A stretch of DNA of 13,447 nucleotides from Muribaculaceae bacterium (GTDB lineage: Bacteria; Bacteroidota; Bacteroidia; Bacteroidales; Muribaculaceae): contig JAFYCU010000186.1 of the NCBI GenBank assembly GCA_017545095.1, positions 1-13,447 on the forward strand, in the 5' to 3' direction. Position numbers and translations under genes: made by a program. Positions 1 through 6,156 of the stretch are shown one piece after another (the first letter of the stretch is position 1; every line of letters begins with the position of its first letter). The notes under the pieces were generated by a model. It did no database searches, was not told where the DNA came from, and worked only from the letters and a program-made list of their open reading frames with translations.

Positions 1-161
1 ATCAGTGGTATGAATCCAATGTTCCACACTTTTGATACACCTTCGGGTGCCATGGGGATGGCGGTCACACTCTGCGACGGGTCTTGTAGAGGGCCAACAA
101 ACGAACAATTCGCTCATTGTCAAAGCTATGCAACCTGCGAACTTGAAAAAATACTTTTTAT

Positions 162-704
162 ATGGCAACATTTGATATTTATTACGAGGTTCCTGGCGAC
201 TATTACGAGGGCGCCTATGTGGAGCCGGTGCGGGAGACGGGCACGGTGGAACTGACCGACGACGAGGTGGAAACGCTTGTGAACCTCATCCGTGAGAAGA
301 ATTCGGCCGATGTTAACGAAATCGGACTCGAAGCATCGCATCCCGAGATTTACGAGAAACTGTATCAAGCCTACTATCGGATTGGTGCAGAGGCCGAGGA
401 GATGTTTTCTTTGTGGAATACATTTACAATTGGTGAACACTTGGATGTTTGCACCTGCGACCGCGAAGGGCTGATTGCGTATTGTAAGGAGAACTGCGGT
501 TTCGTGTGTGAGGGTGGCGAGACTGGGTCTGCAGAAGAATGTATCGCCTTCTCGAAGTGGCTGAACGACTATGTTCACAGCCTGGGCAAGGAGGATGTGA
601 AGCGGTTCTTCTACGACCACATGGGGATGTCGTATGGCAAGGCCGGGTTCAAGCCAACGGTGGATATTCCCCAAGCCATCATCAACATGGCTTTTGAGTC
701 GTGA
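162..704 (+). CDS. Acidic orphan protein with a cysteine cluster
   Basis: I do not recognise this 180-aa protein and propose no function. It has no signal peptide or membrane segment and is rich in Asp/Glu, so it is probably a soluble cytoplasmic protein. The N-terminal third has the look of a helical segment around ELTDDEVETLVNLI (30-43). Six cysteines sit close together at residues 97, 99, 108, 112, 116 and 127 (C-x-C-x8-C-x3-C-x3-C), which could bind a metal, although no known zinc-finger spacing is obvious. The start at 162 follows an A/T-rich stretch (ttgaaaaaatactttttat), as is usual for Bacteroidetes, and no Shine-Dalgarno is visible. The frame has codon use like its neighbours and is longer than the competing frame at 10-255. 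It stands alone and converges on the minus-strand gene at 800-1552. Confidence 0.75.
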   Translation: MATFDIYYEVPGDYYEGAYVEPVRETGTVELTDDEVETLVNLIREKNSADVNEIGLEASHPEIYEKLYQAYYRIGAEAEEMFSLWNTFTIGEHLDVCTCDREGLIAYCKENCGFVCEGGETGSAEECIAFSKWLNDYVHSLGKEDVKRFFYDHMGMSYGKAGFKPTVDIPQAIINMAFES

Positions 705-749
705 TCATTCAAGGGCGGCAGAATTGCCGTGCCGGCCCCAGTGTGAGAG

Positions 750-779
750 GGAGTGTCCAAACCGCGGTTTGGACACTCC
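750..779. terminator. Perfect 30-bp palindrome between convergent genes
   Basis: The sequence reads the same on both strands around a central CCGCGG (762-767), with arms GGAGTGTCCAAA and TTTGGACACTCC. It lies between the stop codons of two convergent genes (704 and 800), where a bidirectional terminator is expected. As RNA it would form a stem of about 13 bp with a tiny GC loop. There is no clean U-tract on either side, so a symmetric protein-binding site is an alternative. Confidence 0.55.
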
Positions 780-799
780 TTCGCGCACTTGTCAAGACG

Positions 800-1552
800 T
801 TATTCCATCGGGGCAATGCCAACCATTTCGTAGAACTCGTCGACGAGGTGCTCGAGCGTTTCGGGCACGGTGATATCGTCGCCTTTGATTGCGATCGAGT
901 AGTAGGAGTCGCGGTTGCCGTCGGTGACGGTGCCAACGAGGCAATGGGGCAGAGCCTCGGGATGGTGTTTCAGGGCTTCCTTGATCTTGCGGCAGGCTTG
1001 CGACTTGCCTTGGTCAAGGGCGTGGCCACGGGAAGCTTGGATCTTCTTGCTCCAAGTGGCGAAATCGTCGTTGGAGCCGCAGAACAGGGTGTCGTAAACG
1101 GCTTTGAGCCATTTTTGCGATTTGCTCTTGCTCAGCTTGGAGTGCTTCCCCTTGGAGTTGTTGAAGATCTCGTGGCGGAACATGCGCTCGCCAATCTTGT
1201 TCTTCAGCAGCGTGCAGATGTAAATCATGGTTCCCTCCTTGCTCCCGAAGGCGATGGGGACGGGGCGGTTGTTGATGAGGAGCATCACGCCCCACTTGCG
1301 CTTTTGGCGGCGTTGCTTGCTCATGTCGCGGTCGTGGAGCTTGATCACGGCCTTGACCTTGGGCGCGGTGGCGGCGCCGCGCTTGCAGTCGACGGCGTTG
1401 ACGGCGGTGAGCGGGGTGTGGAGCCCTTCGAGATAGATGTCGCGCAGCAGCTCGGCAGTGGATCGGGCTTGCTCGGGGGTGAGCCCGGCTTGCGTGAGGG
1501 TGATGGTGGCTTTCATGGTTTTGGCTTCGAGGATGTTGTTTTGTGCTCTCAT
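800..1552 (-). CDS. Basic orphan protein, possibly nucleic-acid binding
   Basis: This 250-aa protein matches no family I can name. It has no signal peptide or membrane segment and is strongly basic in its first two thirds, with a run KQRRQKRK at residues 79-86 and a Ser/Lys-rich stretch at about 132-146. A central hydrophobic block (WGVMLLINNRPVPIAFG, 87-103) is followed by helix-like segments ending in KSQKWLKAVYDTLF (144-157). The C-terminal part is more acidic. The charge pattern suggests RNA or DNA binding, but that is inference. I keep the start at 1552 because it follows an A/T-rich leader on the minus strand; Met13 (1514-1516) is an alternative. Its long upstream region is unusual and is described separately. 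The gene ends 95 bp from the stop of the convergent gene. Confidence 0.75.
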   Translation of the reverse strand: MRAQNNILEAKTMKATITLTQAGLTPEQARSTAELLRDIYLEGLHTPLTAVNAVDCKRGAATAPKVKAVIKLHDRDMSKQRRQKRKWGVMLLINNRPVPIAFGSKEGTMIYICTLLKNKIGERMFRHEIFNNSKGKHSKLSKSKSQKWLKAVYDTLFCGSNDDFATWSKKIQASRGHALDQGKSQACRKIKEALKHHPEALPHCLVGTVTDGNRDSYYSIAIKGDDITVPETLEHLVDEFYEMVGIAPME

Positions 1553-1831
1553 TTTCGAAAAAATTAGATGTTAATTAAATTAGTTGACTCACCCCCCGGC
1601 TCCAAAAGGAGCAGGCAGCACAGCTTTCCGAACAGGCACAATGGGGGCCGTTCGAGAAAAAACTGGAATATCTATTTCGTAGGATTAAATGGCCGTGGCC
1701 GAGCGGGATGACCTCTTCCTATGATGGGAGGTCAACCTGAAACTCGCAATTTGGCTTTGGGAAATGGGCCGTGTCGTTTCGCGGCTCGCGTGTTTGGATG
1801 GTATATTGGGGTTCTCTTTCATAATCGGGTG
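1553..1831 (-). promoter_or_regulatory. Long structured 5' leader or small RNA
   Basis: This covers most of a 424-bp stretch without a long gene. If the promoter at 1832-1863 is right, the transcript starts near 1827 and runs about 270 nt before the start codon at 1552. On the minus strand it contains several stem-loops. TGACCTC pairs with GAGGTCA (1709-1715/1728-1734). CGAACGGC pairs with GCC-T-GTTCG, with one bulged base (1629-1654). GCTCC-TTTT-GGAGC is a perfect hairpin (1599-1612). The last 40 bases before the ATG are A/T-rich and unstructured. I do not recognise it as any named riboswitch or small RNA. It could be a regulatory leader of the downstream gene, an independent small RNA, or both. 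Confidence 0.45.
1685..1822 (-). CDS. Possible 45-codon upstream ORF
   Basis: An ATG at 1820-1822, only about 5 nt from the predicted transcription start, opens a frame of 45 codons ending in TAA (1685-1687). The product would be small and very basic (…HHRKRSSRS… near its end). The same frame is open again after the TAA until a TGA at 1589-1591, so one read-through or ancestral frame would span 78 codons. It may be a leader peptide, a decayed small gene, or a chance frame over a structured RNA. Its Arg and Ser codons differ little from chance in GC-rich DNA, so confidence is low. Confidence 0.2.
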   Translation of the reverse strand: MKENPNIPSKHASRETTRPISQSQIASFRLTSHHRKRSSRSATAI

Positions 1832-1863
1832 CAAAGGTCGGTATTTTTCCTGAGATGGGCAAA
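1832..1863 (-). promoter_or_regulatory. Bacteroidetes-type promoter for the 800-1552 gene
   Basis: On the minus strand a TTTG (1860-1863) is followed by 20 bases and then GACCTTTG (1832-1839). The established Bacteroides consensus is TTTG, 19-21 bases, TAnnTTTG, so only one base of the -7 box deviates (G for T). The predicted start is near 1827. Confidence 0.6.
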
Positions 1864-1899
1864 TTTTCGGCCTTAACTTATGTTAAGGGCAGGAAAATT
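1862..1899. repeat. Nested inverted repeat
   Basis: CCTTAAC-TTAT-GTTAAGG (1871-1888) is a perfect 7-bp stem with a 4-base loop. It is flanked by a second complementary pair, AATTTTC (1862-1868) and GAAAATT (1893-1899). It partly overlaps the -33 box of the promoter at 1832-1863, so it could be an operator for that promoter. It could also be part of the termination region of the gene ending at 1977. Confidence 0.45.
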
Positions 1900-1930
1900 A
1901 TTTTTGCACCTATTATATATAGGCGAAAAT

Positions 1931-1963
1931 CATAGTTTCCCGGGGGCTGTGCCGCCGACTATG
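1931..1963 (-). terminator. Candidate terminator after the YbhN-like gene
   Basis: Fourteen bases past the stop at 1977 (minus strand), CATAGT (1958-1963) can pair with ACTATG (1931-1936) around a GC-rich interior that can pair further. It is followed by ATTTTCG. The stem is imperfect and the T-run short, so this is a moderate call. Confidence 0.4.
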
Positions 1964-1976
1964 GTCTGTCGCCCTT

Positions 1977-2981
1977 TCAAGGCTTTTTCTTGCGGTCGAT
2001 GGCGATGTAGGCAAAAGCGTAGATACCCAGCACGATGAGCAGCAGTGTCTGTACGCCCCACACCAACCAGGCGAATGCCGATGCCTGGGCGTCGTAGGGC
2101 ACCGAGGGCGGGAAGGCTCCCACGCCATAGAGGGTGAGTCCGAAGATGATGGCAAACTGCCAGGGTCCCAGGCCACCGTTGCTGGGCACGGCCATGCCGA
2201 TGGAGCTGAGCACAAACAGCACCAGCACGGGCAGCCAACCCAGGTTGGCGGTAAATGTGAACGCCTTGCTGGCGATGTAGAGCTGCATGTAGTAGCATCC
2301 CCAAATCAGCACGGTGTAGAGCAGAAACCACCACTTGCCCTCCATGCGTGCGATGGAGGCCAGGCCGTCCCACAGGTCGCGCACGATGCCTTGCAGCTTG
2401 CGCACGATGCCGTTCTGCGACGTGGTGCGGTAGAGCCACACCAGCAGGGCCACGCCCAGCAGGCACGCCACAGCCAGGCCCACCATCACCAGCGTGCTGG
2501 TGCTGCGCCCGTCGTCGTTCTGTGCCAGAAACTTGAGAAACGCATCCTGCGCCATGAAGAAGGTGGCCACGGTGAGCAGCAGCACTGTGACGGTGTCGCT
2601 CAGGCGGTCGCCCACCAATGAGCCGAACACCAGCGAGAACGATGCGTGCTCGCGCTGGGCGATGTAGCCCGTGCGCCACACCTCGCCCAGGCGGGGGAAC
2701 AGCAGGTTGACGAAGTAGGTACCGAATATCGAGCACACCACGGCGTGGAGCGGCGGGGTGACGCCGATGGCACGCAGTTGCAGCCGCCAACGCAGCGCAC
2801 GCAGCACATGGCTGAGCGTACTCACCACCACCACCGGCGCAAACCACCAGTAGTTCACGTCCTGGCTCAAGCTCTCGCGGATGGCGGCCATATCGACGTT
2901 TTTATACAGAAACCAGGCCAACCCCACGCTGATGGCAATGGGGATGCCGTATTTAACAAGTGCTGATGCTATTTTCTTCAT
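1977..2981 (-). CDS. YbhN/UPF0104 family membrane protein (LPG synthase TM-domain family)
   Basis: A 334-aa polytopic inner-membrane protein of the family that includes the transmembrane (flippase-like) half of lysyl-phosphatidylglycerol synthase and E. coli YbhN. The family signatures are visible: RALRWR (61-66), NLLFPRLGEVWR (92-103), a DRLSD (125-129) in place of the commoner ER..D, and PSNGGLGPWQ (266-275). About eight hydrophobic segments can be counted, among them 11-27, 130-145, 164-183, 218-238 and 300-325, and the tail is basic (DRKKKP). Members are linked to moving lipids or polyprenyl-linked substrates, but the substrate here is unknown, and there is no C-terminal aminoacyl-transferase domain. 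It is the last gene of the minus-strand series, 77 bp after the LD-carboxypeptidase stop. That gap holds a composite intergenic repeat and no clear promoter. Confidence 0.85.
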   Translation of the reverse strand: MKKIASALVKYGIPIAISVGLAWFLYKNVDMAAIRESLSQDVNYWWFAPVVVVSTLSHVLRALRWRLQLRAIGVTPPLHAVVCSIFGTYFVNLLFPRLGEVWRTGYIAQREHASFSLVFGSLVGDRLSDTVTVLLLTVATFFMAQDAFLKFLAQNDDGRSTSTLVMVGLAVACLLGVALLVWLYRTTSQNGIVRKLQGIVRDLWDGLASIARMEGKWWFLLYTVLIWGCYYMQLYIASKAFTFTANLGWLPVLVLFVLSSIGMAVPSNGGLGPWQFAIIFGLTLYGVGAFPPSVPYDAQASAFAWLVWGVQTLLLIVLGIYAFAYIAIDRKKKP

Positions 2982-3000
2982 GAGTAAACAAGCGTTTTTA

Positions 3001-3052
3001 GCTACAAACTATGAGACCGCAATGCGGCTCTTGAATCTCGCATCTCGCGTCT
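3001..3052 (-). repeat. Composite intergenic repeat, copy 1
   Basis: Read on the minus strand, the gap between two genes begins with four phased heptads (3025-3052; for example AGACGCG, AGATGCG). Next comes a hairpin with core CCGC-ATT-GCGG (3017-3027, extended to 3013-3030 with a bulge). TTTGTAGC (3001-3008) ends the element. The same order of parts recurs at 5481-5550 on the opposite strand. Confidence 0.6.
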
Positions 3053-3058
3053 TACTTC

Positions 3059-4051
3059 TCATTCGGCGAAATCGAGTGTGACGCCGGTTTCGGTCACGTT
3101 GAGGGTGACAGGGCAGCCTTCAATCATGGGGTAGTTCCAGCTCTCGTCGTGGCTGGCGGGGAAGTCGTAGCAGATGGGTATCTCGTAGCCCTGCAAATAC
3201 TCATCGAGTAGCTGGGGCATGTCGGTGTAGCCATAGCCTGGCGTGTAGTCGGTGAACCGCCCCACCACGATGCCTTTCACACGGTCAATCACGCCTTTGA
3301 GCTTGAGCTGGTAGAGCATACTGATCACGCGAGGCATGCTCTCGCTCACATCCTCGAAAAAGAGGATGATGTCGCGGCCGAGGATATAGTCGCGGTCCAG
3401 GAAGTCGTAGGTGGGACTGCCCGCCAGGTTGCTCATCACCGCCATATTGCCGCCTACGAGTATGCCCGCGGCCTTGCCCATGTGGTTGAGCGGGTGCGCC
3501 GGCACGTTGTAGGTAGGGCGCTTGCCCAGCAGCACGTCGCGCAACATCAGGTTCACGGCATCGTTGGCCCCACGCTCGGCCAGTGCTCCGCACATATTGG
3601 CATGCAGGCTCATGTTGCCGGCGCGCACCTGTGCGCTGTGCAGGCTGGTGATGTCGCTGTAGCCCACAATCCATTTCGGATACGTGGTGAGGATGTTGCG
3701 GTCCATGGCATAGAGCAGCAGCGATGAGCCGTAGCCTCCACGTGTGCACACAATGGCTTTCACGCTGGGGTCACGCAACGCCCACAGGAAGTCGGCAAGA
3801 CGTTCGCCGGTGGTGCCGGCATACATGGCGTGCTTGCTATAGGCATGGCTGCCAATCACCACGTTGAAGCCCCATTGCTTGAGCACGTTGGCTCCGGCCT
3901 CGGCAACACCGTCCTTGGGGGTGCTGCCCGGCGAGATGATGGCGATGGTGTCGCCCGGGTGAAGCGGTGCGGGAGCCACCGGAATGAGAGCAGCCTGCAT
4001 GGTTATGGCCGCAAGGGTGGCCAGTGTAAGGGAAAGGATAAGTTTTCGCAT
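3059..4051 (-). CDS. Secreted LD-carboxypeptidase (peptidase S66, LdcA/MccF type)
   Basis: A 330-aa S66 peptidase, close to the usual length plus an export signal. The family cleaves the terminal D-alanine from tetrapeptide stems of peptidoglycan fragments. The N-terminus is a typical signal peptide (MRKL then a hydrophobic run to about residue 21, ending QAA), so the enzyme probably works in the periplasm rather than the cytoplasm like E. coli LdcA. Family motifs are clear: DTIAIISPGS (34-43), CTRGGYGS (102-109), GYSDITSLH (130-138), GGNMAVMSNLAGS (200-212), LFFEDVSE (230-237) and FPASHDESWNYP (297-308). By analogy with LdcA, the catalytic triad should be Ser132, Glu233 and His301. It sits 154 bp after obgE and 77 bp before the YbhN-like gene, with no consensus promoter of its own. 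Confidence 0.92.
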   Translation of the reverse strand: MRKLILSLTLATLAAITMQAALIPVAPAPLHPGDTIAIISPGSTPKDGVAEAGANVLKQWGFNVVIGSHAYSKHAMYAGTTGERLADFLWALRDPSVKAIVCTRGGYGSSLLLYAMDRNILTTYPKWIVGYSDITSLHSAQVRAGNMSLHANMCGALAERGANDAVNLMLRDVLLGKRPTYNVPAHPLNHMGKAAGILVGGNMAVMSNLAGSPTYDFLDRDYILGRDIILFFEDVSESMPRVISMLYQLKLKGVIDRVKGIVVGRFTDYTPGYGYTDMPQLLDEYLQGYEIPICYDFPASHDESWNYPMIEGCPVTLNVTETGVTLDFAE

Positions 4052-4058
4052 TGTCGGG

Positions 4059-4122
4059 ATCAGTTATCAGTTATTAAAGAAGGGGCTAACGCAAAATAGG
4101 GAAACTAAGGCTTCTAAGGATG
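4059..4122. repeat. Short tandem repeats upstream of the LD-carboxypeptidase gene
   Basis: Two exact heptads ATCAGTT lie at 4059-4072. Two 9-base units beginning CTAAGG lie at 4105-4122 (CTAAGGCTT, CTAAGGATG). They fall in the 154-bp gap between obgE and the LD-carboxypeptidase gene, where I found no consensus promoter. Confidence 0.5.
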
Positions 4123-4174
4123 CCAAGTAGTGCGCATTGGGGAACTTGGTTCTCAGTCCCGTTTTTCATTCAGT

Positions 4175-4203
4175 CATCAGCCGCACCGGGGTGCAGCTCT
4201 ACT
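4175..4203 (-). repeat. Dispersed 3'-end hairpin repeat, copy 1
   Basis: Three bases past the obgE stop, a 29-bp sequence contains a near-perfect palindrome of the form AGCNGCACC/GGTGCGGCT (4179-4198) with one mismatch. The same 29 bp, differing at one base, occurs at 13127-13155 after the namZ-like gene. Both are in the same orientation relative to the upstream gene. It could act as a terminator or mRNA 3'-end stabiliser; no T-run follows. Confidence 0.65.
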
Positions 4204-4205
4204 TA

Positions 4206-5453
4206 TTACTTGACCTTTTCGCTCACCACCTGGAAATCTTTGTTCTCGTCTTCGTAGTCGCTCTCCCAATATTCGTCGCTCCACTGCTGGTCGGAGCCGC
4301 TGTCGAGCATTTTTCCAGAACCTTTGGCTCGATGTGGCAGGTCGTCCTCGGGTTCGTCGCTCTCGGCATCGGGTGTGTCGAAGATGAAATTGTCTTCGGC
4401 TTTTTCGCGATGCCGCTCATCCAAGTCGCGGTGCGTGAGCGTTTCGGGAATGCGGTTGCGCTCGTCGTTGATGGTGCGCCAGAGCAGGTCTTTGAGTTCG
4501 GTGAGTCCCTGCTGGGCCACACTCGAGATGAACACTGTGGGCACATCGTCGGGCAGCTCGGGGCGCATCTGCTCGATGAGTTCGTCGTCGAGCATGTCGC
4601 ACTTGGTGATGGCCAGCACACGCGGTTTGGCCACCAGGTCGGGATTGAACGTGGCCAGCTCGTGGCTGAGCACTTGGTACTCATGGCGAATGTCGTCGCT
4701 GTCGGCCGGAATCATGAACAGCAGCACCGCGTTGCGCTCGATGTGGCGCAGGAAACGCAGCCCCAGCCCGCGGCCCTCGCTGGCTCCCTCGATGATGCCT
4801 GGGATGTCGGCCATCACAAACGACTGCTGGTCGCGGTAGCCCACAATGCCCAGGTTGGGTTCCAGCGTGGTGAAAGGATAGTTGGCAATCTTGGGTTTGG
4901 CCGCCGAAATCACCGAGAGCAGCGTCGATTTGCCGGCATTGGGGAATCCCACCAGTCCCACATCGGCGAGCAGCTTCAGCTCCATGATCACTGCCCGCTC
5001 AATGCCCTGCTCGCCGGGTTGGGCAAAACGGGGAGTTTGCCGGGTGGCCGTTTTGAAGTGGGTGTTGCCCAGTCCTCCGCGCCCGCCCTTGAGCAGAGGC
5101 ACGACCTGGTCGTGCTCGGTGACATCGCACAGAAAACGTCCCGTGTCGGCATCATAGACGGCTGTTCCGCAAGGCACCTCGATGATGCGGTCCTCGCCAT
5201 TGCGGCCGGTGAGCTGGTTCTCGCCGCCGGCCTGTCCGTCGGTGGCGAACACGTGGCGTGTGTACTTGAGGTGGATAAGCGTCCACAGGTTGCGGTTACC
5301 CTTGAGCAAGATATGCCCACCTCGTCCACCATCGCCACCATCGGGTCCGCCCTTGGGCACATACTTGGCGCGATGCAGGTGTGCCGACCCGGCACCGCCC
5401 TTGCCGCTGCGGCACAGAATTTTCACATAGTCAATAAAGTTGCTTTCGGCCAT
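4206..5453 (-). CDS. obgE: ObgE/CgtA ribosome-associated GTPase
   Basis: A 415-aa essential GTPase of the Obg family, which binds the large ribosomal subunit during late assembly and links it to (p)ppGpp signalling. The glycine-rich N-terminal Obg domain (about 1-160) has the expected runs [13 protein letters not shown] (35-47) and KGGRGGLGN (122-130). The GTPase domain follows with G1 GFPNAGKST (169-177), switch region [12 protein letters not shown] (191-202), G3 DIPG (216-219), G4 TKCD (283-286) and G5 SSVA (310-313). After about residue 330 the sequence becomes a low-complexity acidic tail of some 85 residues instead of the OCT domain found in Firmicutes homologues. The start [12 protein letters not shown] matches the family. 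It lies 101 bp after the FKBP gene, in a gap filled by tandem repeats and without an obvious promoter. Confidence 0.97.
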   Translation of the reverse strand: MAESNFIDYVKILCRSGKGGAGSAHLHRAKYVPKGGPDGGDGGRGGHILLKGNRNLWTLIHLKYTRHVFATDGQAGGENQLTGRNGEDRIIEVPCGTAVYDADTGRFLCDVTEHDQVVPLLKGGRGGLGNTHFKTATRQTPRFAQPGEQGIERAVIMELKLLADVGLVGFPNAGKSTLLSVISAAKPKIANYPFTTLEPNLGIVGYRDQQSFVMADIPGIIEGASEGRGLGLRFLRHIERNAVLLFMIPADSDDIRHEYQVLSHELATFNPDLVAKPRVLAITKCDMLDDELIEQMRPELPDDVPTVFISSVAQQGLTELKDLLWRTINDERNRIPETLTHRDLDERHREKAEDNFIFDTPDAESDEPEDDLPHRAKGSGKMLDSGSDQQWSDEYWESDYEDENKDFQVVSEKVK

Positions 5454-5480
5454 AATCGTTTTTGTGTGTTTAGGGAGTAT

Positions 5481-5550
5481 TCAAGATGCGAGAAGCGAGA
5501 AGCAAGATGCAAGAAGCGCATTGCGCCACTTGTAGCTCGTAGCTTGTAGC
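5481..5550 (+). repeat. Composite intergenic repeat, copy 2, with heptad arrays
   Basis: Between the FKBP gene and obgE, five phased heptads run from 5486 to 5520 with consensus near AWGCRAG (ATGCGAG and AAGCGAG are the first two). A perfect GCGC-ATT-GCGC hairpin (5516-5526) overlaps the last unit. Three heptads of the form TYGTAGC follow (5530-5550). The parts and their order match 3001-3052 on the other strand, and 14 bases (5481-5494) are identical to 13112-13125. Confidence 0.7.
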
Positions 5551-5554
5551 TCGT

Positions 5555-6127
5555 TCAGCATCCGCCGCACTGGTCGCAGTTACAGCCGTCGTGGTCGTGT
5601 CCGCAGCCATCGTGGTCGCACCCACAGCCGCAGCCATGCCGCGGAGCGAGTTCCTCGGGGGTGGCATCGCGCACTGTGAGCACCATGCCCACGTAGCGCA
5701 CGCGCTCGCCCGACAGCGGATGGTTGAAGTCGAGCGTGACGTTTTCCTCGTCGATGGCTTTGACCTGGCCCTCCATCACCTGGCCCGTGTCGTTGAAACG
5801 CATCGGCACCATCGCACCCACATACACGTGCTCGTTGTCGAACTCGCCGTTGCGCTCAAACGTGTCGCAGGGCACCTGGAACACCAGATTCTCGTCGCGG
5901 TCGCCAAAGGCTTCCTCGGGCGAAAGGGTGAAGTCGAACTTTGCGTCTTGCGGCAGACCGTCGATGTTTTTCACAAAGCCCACAATCAGGCTCAGGTCGT
6001 TGCCAAACACAAAGCGGTCGGGGCGTTCGGCGGTGAACTCAAACACCGAAGTCTGCTCATCGCCCTCACCCACAACAAAGATTTCGTAGGCCAATTCTAC
6101 GTATTTTCCGTAACTGATTTTCTCCAT
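5555..6127 (-). CDS. slyD: SlyD-like FKBP peptidyl-prolyl isomerase with Cys/His tail
   Basis: A 190-aa FKBP-type prolyl isomerase and folding chaperone resembling SlyD. The FKBP part is split as in SlyD: residues 1-70 and 125-155 form the isomerase domain, and the insert around 75-125 corresponds to the chaperone flap. Recognisable stretches are FGNDLSLIVGFVKNIDGL (41-58), EEAFGDRDENLVFQVP (71-86) and LDFNHPLSG (132-140). RDATPEEL (153-160) matches the end of the E. coli fold. The tail from residue 164 to 190 holds eight cysteines and four histidines, a metal-binding region richer in Cys than the His-rich tail of E. coli SlyD. The gene has a strong promoter 30 bp upstream and heads the minus-strand series into obgE. 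The gene name is by family resemblance. Confidence 0.88.
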   Translation of the reverse strand: MEKISYGKYVELAYEIFVVGEGDEQTSVFEFTAERPDRFVFGNDLSLIVGFVKNIDGLPQDAKFDFTLSPEEAFGDRDENLVFQVPCDTFERNGEFDNEHVYVGAMVPMRFNDTGQVMEGQVKAIDEENVTLDFNHPLSGERVRYVGMVLTVRDATPEELAPRHGCGCGCDHDGCGHDHDGCNCDQCGGC

Positions 6128-6156
6128 AAGTAGATGTCGTTTTTAGAAATAAAGTG

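Noticed and set aside
10..255. 81-codon plus-strand frame at the left edge of the window
   Set aside because: It overlaps the better-supported gene at 162-704 by 94 bp in another frame and resembles no protein I know. Several frames are open by chance in positions 1-125, so no gene is called there.
701..1567. 288-codon plus-strand frame opposite the 800-1552 gene
   Set aside because: It is antisense to the minus-strand gene, with the low-complexity Gly/Ala/Val/Leu make-up typical of the complement of a GC-rich gene. It also runs through the palindrome at 750-779. The minus-strand product has a normal composition.
1691..1770. tRNA-like stretch (GGCCGTGGCCGAGCGG resembles a class II tRNA D-arm)
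   Set aside because: No matching acceptor stem, no T-arm GGTTCGA sequence, and the would-be anticodon loop lacks U33. It is probably part of the structured leader read from the other strand.
4137..5549. 470-codon plus-strand frame spanning obgE
   Set aside because: It is longer than obgE, but obgE on the minus strand shows every Obg and GTPase motif. The plus-strand frame is its complement and has no recognisable domain.
5486..5550. Possible CRISPR array in the heptad repeats
   Set aside because: The units are only 7 bases and directly adjacent, with no spacers and no cas gene in the window.
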